Below are positions 62,801 to 64,000 of a stretch of 64,000 nucleotides of DNA, in pieces. The notes beneath the pieces are model-generated. The model did not search any database, was not told where the DNA came from, and was given only the letters and a program-made list of their open reading frames with translations. Source of the DNA: JADZAI01 sp964390465 (lineage in GTDB: Bacteria > Pseudomonadota > Alphaproteobacteria > Micropepsales > Micropepsaceae); NCBI GenBank assembly GCA_964390465.1, contig CAYMIJ010000007.1:66996-130995 (forward strand), given 5' to 3'. The stretch's first letter is position 1, and each line of letters opens with the position of its first letter. Both the position numbers and the translations under genes were made by a program.

Positions 62801-63468
62801 ATCCAGGTGCCGTCGGCATGAAGGCCGCGATAGCGGAAGCGCTGCGGGAGCTTGGTCTTCAGGGTTGCTTCCCACGCCTTGCGCATGACACCGAGATCAT
62901 CAGGGTGCAGCCGATCAAATGCGCGGCTCGTCAATTCGGCATGCTGGTCAACGCCCAACACTCTGGACACGGACGGCGAACGATAGAGCACCGTTCCGTC
63001 GAGCTTTACACGTGTGATCAGATCAGAGCTGTGTTCCGACAATATCCGGAAGAGATCCGCGCGCGCCTTGTGCTTTTCCTCGGCCGCTTTTTCTTCTGTC
63101 ACATCGAAGATCGAGCCGACGCACACAAGCGAACCGTTTTCCTCACGGCGCAGCAAACGCAGCGTATCGCGAAACCACCGCCATTCGCCCGATGCAGTCC
63201 GCAGGCGTACATCATTTGACACCGCCCCGTGCGCCAGAATATCCGCCTTGGCGGCTTCAATAACCCACGCATCATCGGGATGCAGGATCGAGGTGAGGAA
63301 CCCGCGGGCTTTCGTGAACTGCTCCGGTTCATAGCCAAGAACACGCCGCACCGAGTCCGACACGAAGACAAGCGTCGGCAATGGGCCATACACCGTCACG
63401 TAACTGACGGATGGTGACTCATTCAGAATTGCGAGGGCATCAAGCCCCGGCAGACTGGAAATAGACAT
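59896..63468 (-). CDS. Soluble six-PAS hybrid histidine kinase with receiver domain
   Basis: 1190 residues without a membrane segment. Six PAS/PAC units can be traced, each ending in a PAC-like DITE-type motif (GSIFDVTEEKAAEE, VIVSRDMRETELAEQ, IAVSRDVTAEVEAAE, LAVSREISEQVRREQ, LSVISDITERVEHER, VTVTRDISAQVSHEQ). The H-box is ATMSHELRTPMTGVM at about residue 820, the ATPase has GNAVKFTENG and GTGLGLAISKSLVEAMGG, and the receiver at about 1058-1175 has LVAEDHPVNQQ and VLMDVQMPVMDG. No HPt domain. It senses redox, ligand or light through unknown cofactors. Confidence 0.93.
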   Translation of the reverse strand: MSISSLPGLDALAILNESPSVSYVTVYGPLPTLVFVSDSVRRVLGYEPEQFTKARGFLTSILHPDDAWVIEAAKADILAHGAVSNDVRLRTASGEWRWFRDTLRLLRREENGSLVCVGSIFDVTEEKAAEEKHKARADLFRILSEHSSDLITRVKLDGTVLYRSPSVSRVLGVDQHAELTSRAFDRLHPDDLGVMRKAWEATLKTKLPQRFRYRGLHADGTWIPFDGILNPVIDDQSNRIRDFVIVSRDMRETELAEQKLARAQSEIRELAETYSLLSQHASLFVIRFAPDRSVRHVSASRERLLGSLSAQHGDELLLVVHPDDQEASIEAWDAVVATGKPQSSRARVRHADGRWLWLDTELSPVFAENSAALIEVIAVSRDVTAEVEAAEALHATQQKLREQSELYDLFAGRASEIFMRFSVKGEMLHVSQSHERILGGKPEEARLDPLGATHPDDRSHVTAAFVSSFQNRQAVTYRNRFKHVDGRWLWFETSVTPVIDDRNHVNEFLAVSREISEQVRREQQLSAAREALDESRAQLQLVTDHIGDVVSLFRPDGSIAYMSPSAANVVGYTPDEMASMPLGTMTHPSDRQLLYDEGARNRAGEVSPVLRYRLRHKNGQWIWAERRAKPITDHNFGPGIAVLSVISDITERVEHEREIEEATTAQNKARDQLQSIIDNSIDVIAVFGPDRKMEYLSSSCEQQSGYTVAEFMEGRAVLFHPEDVPKVIEAIAREDAGGHGEDFTFRGMRKDGTMLWLERRGRKVYDPVTGALQFIVTVTRDISAQVSHEQEMAAASAQLEKSKLAAEAASVAKSQFLATMSHELRTPMTGVMGMIDLIRSAGLTGEQERYAQLAHVSAENLLNILNDILDFSKIEAGQMKIEPAAFSARDKVEKVVSLLEPVSAKKGNKITFSVGEGIPDTLWGDGPRIRQVLFNLVGNAVKFTENGRVDVSVERLERDGKAMLCYKVSDTGLGISPSAQLKLFQPFIQVDGSSSRKAGGTGLGLAISKSLVEAMGGAIGLVSEPGKGSTFWFELPIQHLPDHMTGVPAAKAAVPAMRRRFDVLVAEDHPVNQQLIAAILKREGHRPVIVGNGELAVQAVQERSYDIVLMDVQMPVMDGTTATRAIRNLPGSVARIPIVAITANALRGDMETYLAAGMDGYVSKPIRIEALREAMEKAVPQTQGETRRAG

Positions 63469-63603
63469 GAGCCCTGCGCGGGAAAATTACCAAGTAGCGG
63501 CATATCTAACGCAGCTGCACTTTCAGCTTGATTAATTGTGCTGACATTCGGGCATGAATACCCGGAAGGCCGATGCGTTAACCATAAGACTTTGAAACGC
63601 AGA

Positions 63604-63843
63604 TCAGGCCAGAAGGCCCGCGGCCTTGGAAACCAGCAGCCAAACCGACTTCACGGCTTTACCCAAAAGGACAAAAACATCCCCGGGCCAGGAAAAGCTC
63701 TCGGCGGCCGTCAGAGGGGCCGTGCTGACCACCGGACCGACTGAGACCTCACCGGACAAAACCCCAGAAAAGGGCAGCCCAAGCGCCAGCACCATCAGAC
63801 AAAAGGAAAACAGCAGCAACGCGGCCTTCACGGTCAAACCCAT
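63604..63843 (-). CDS. Small exported or membrane-anchored hypothetical protein
   Basis: 79 residues. A hydrophobic N-terminus (VKAALLLFSFCLMVLALGL) looks like a signal peptide or anchor and GDVFVLLGKAVKSVWLLVSK is a second hydrophobic segment. There is no clear ribosome site, and no family was recognised. The opposite strand also has a frame here (63626-63853), less protein-like. Confidence 0.4.
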   Translation of the reverse strand: MGLTVKAALLLFSFCLMVLALGLPFSGVLSGEVSVGPVVSTAPLTAAESFSWPGDVFVLLGKAVKSVWLLVSKAAGLLA

Positions 63844-63945
63844 TCATGGCTGAGCCAGTGCGGAGCAATCTAGCGCAAAACCGGCCGCACAAACAGTGAC
63901 ACACCCATGACGCTCTCATCTTTGTGATCAGCGCCACATGGCGTC

Positions 63946-64000
63946 TGGAGCGGGTGAAGGGAATCGAACCCTCGTCGTAAGCTTGGGAAGCTTCTGCTCT
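63946..64000 (-). tRNA. tRNA-Gly (CCC), 5' part outside the window
   Basis: The complement reads the anticodon arm GAAGC-TTCCCAA-GCTTA, T-arm GGGTTCGATTCCC and the acceptor 3' end with CCA. The loop TTCCCAA places CCC in positions 34-36. It resembles E. coli glyU. The acceptor 5' strand and D-arm are beyond position 64000. Confidence 0.9.

Noticed and set aside
63626..63853. Plus-strand 75-codon frame
   Set aside because: Thr/Ser/Pro-rich without hydrophobic core; the minus frame with a signal-like segment is more plausible.

Overview
The window is a 64-kb chromosomal segment of an alphaproteobacterium. The order hisD - UPF0262 - low-molecular-weight phosphatase - infA - maf - rng - yacG, the DUF2948 and UPF0262 proteins, an ExoD protein, a DUF952-pyrD pair and a class I lysyl-tRNA synthetase are all typical of that class. 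Genes are dense, codon third positions look GC-rich, and many neighbours overlap by 4 bases. Genus cannot be fixed from the sequence alone. Lipid and acyl-CoA genes are abundant (thiolase, acyl-CoA dehydrogenase, MaoC hydratase, crotonase, four hotdog thioesterases), with glutathione transferases, an FMO and a TonB receptor, as in a heterotroph that degrades complex organic compounds.

Layout. 1-5.2 kb: an accessory hydrolase locus, with a TonB-dependent receptor (cut by the window edge), a self-processing P1-type N-terminal-nucleophile hydrolase and a GH172 glycosidase on the minus strand, and a divergent class-C-type serine hydrolase lipoprotein. 5.5-7.5 kb: a graveyard around tRNA-Phe holding two IS3-type transposase scraps, a serine-recombinase C-terminus with an in-frame stop, an inositol-monophosphatase N-terminus and a porin C-terminus with two in-frame stops. 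7.5-12.4 kb: the hisD-to-yacG housekeeping operon. 12.5-21 kb: NAD synthetase, a GDP-mannose-3,5-epimerase-like enzyme, a sulfatase, Fe superoxide dismutase, tRNA-Thr, a crotonase, TerC and ExoD. 21-25.6 kb: leucine dehydrogenase plus a fused 2-oxoacid:ferredoxin oxidoreductase, probably one amino-acid-degradation operon. 25.8-30 kb: an SPFH protein with a ribbon-helix-helix partner, phenylalanine hydroxylase, and a cyclase-RDD membrane fusion.

30-38 kb: periplasmic redox genes (DsbD family plus redoxin), thiolase, GNAT, NhaA. 38-44.7 kb: a TonB-like single-pass protein, an overlapping thioesterase pair, an aldo/keto-reductase-fold protein that has lost its catalytic residues followed 3 bases later by a cyclic-nucleotide-binding patatin lipase, an acyltransferase-3 membrane enzyme and a GST. 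44.8-54 kb: MaoC hydratase, TPR-methyltransferase, acyl-CoA dehydrogenase, a TerB/PH-like protein with two MliC-like envelope proteins, FMO, GST, a second overlapping thioesterase pair, pyrD and DUF952. 54-64 kb: an S24-type repressor, class I LysRS, a DinG/XPD-type helicase, SixA, a soluble six-PAS hybrid histidine kinase and the edge of tRNA-Gly(CCC).

No CRISPR array, intact prophage or complete insertion sequence was seen. The most distinctive items are the GH172/P1/serine-hydrolase/TonB locus, the degenerate AKR with its cNMP-patatin partner, the SPFH/RHH pair with a palindrome in front of it, the cyclase-RDD fusion, the RNase E/G without zinc-link cysteines, and the two separately placed overlapping thioesterase pairs.
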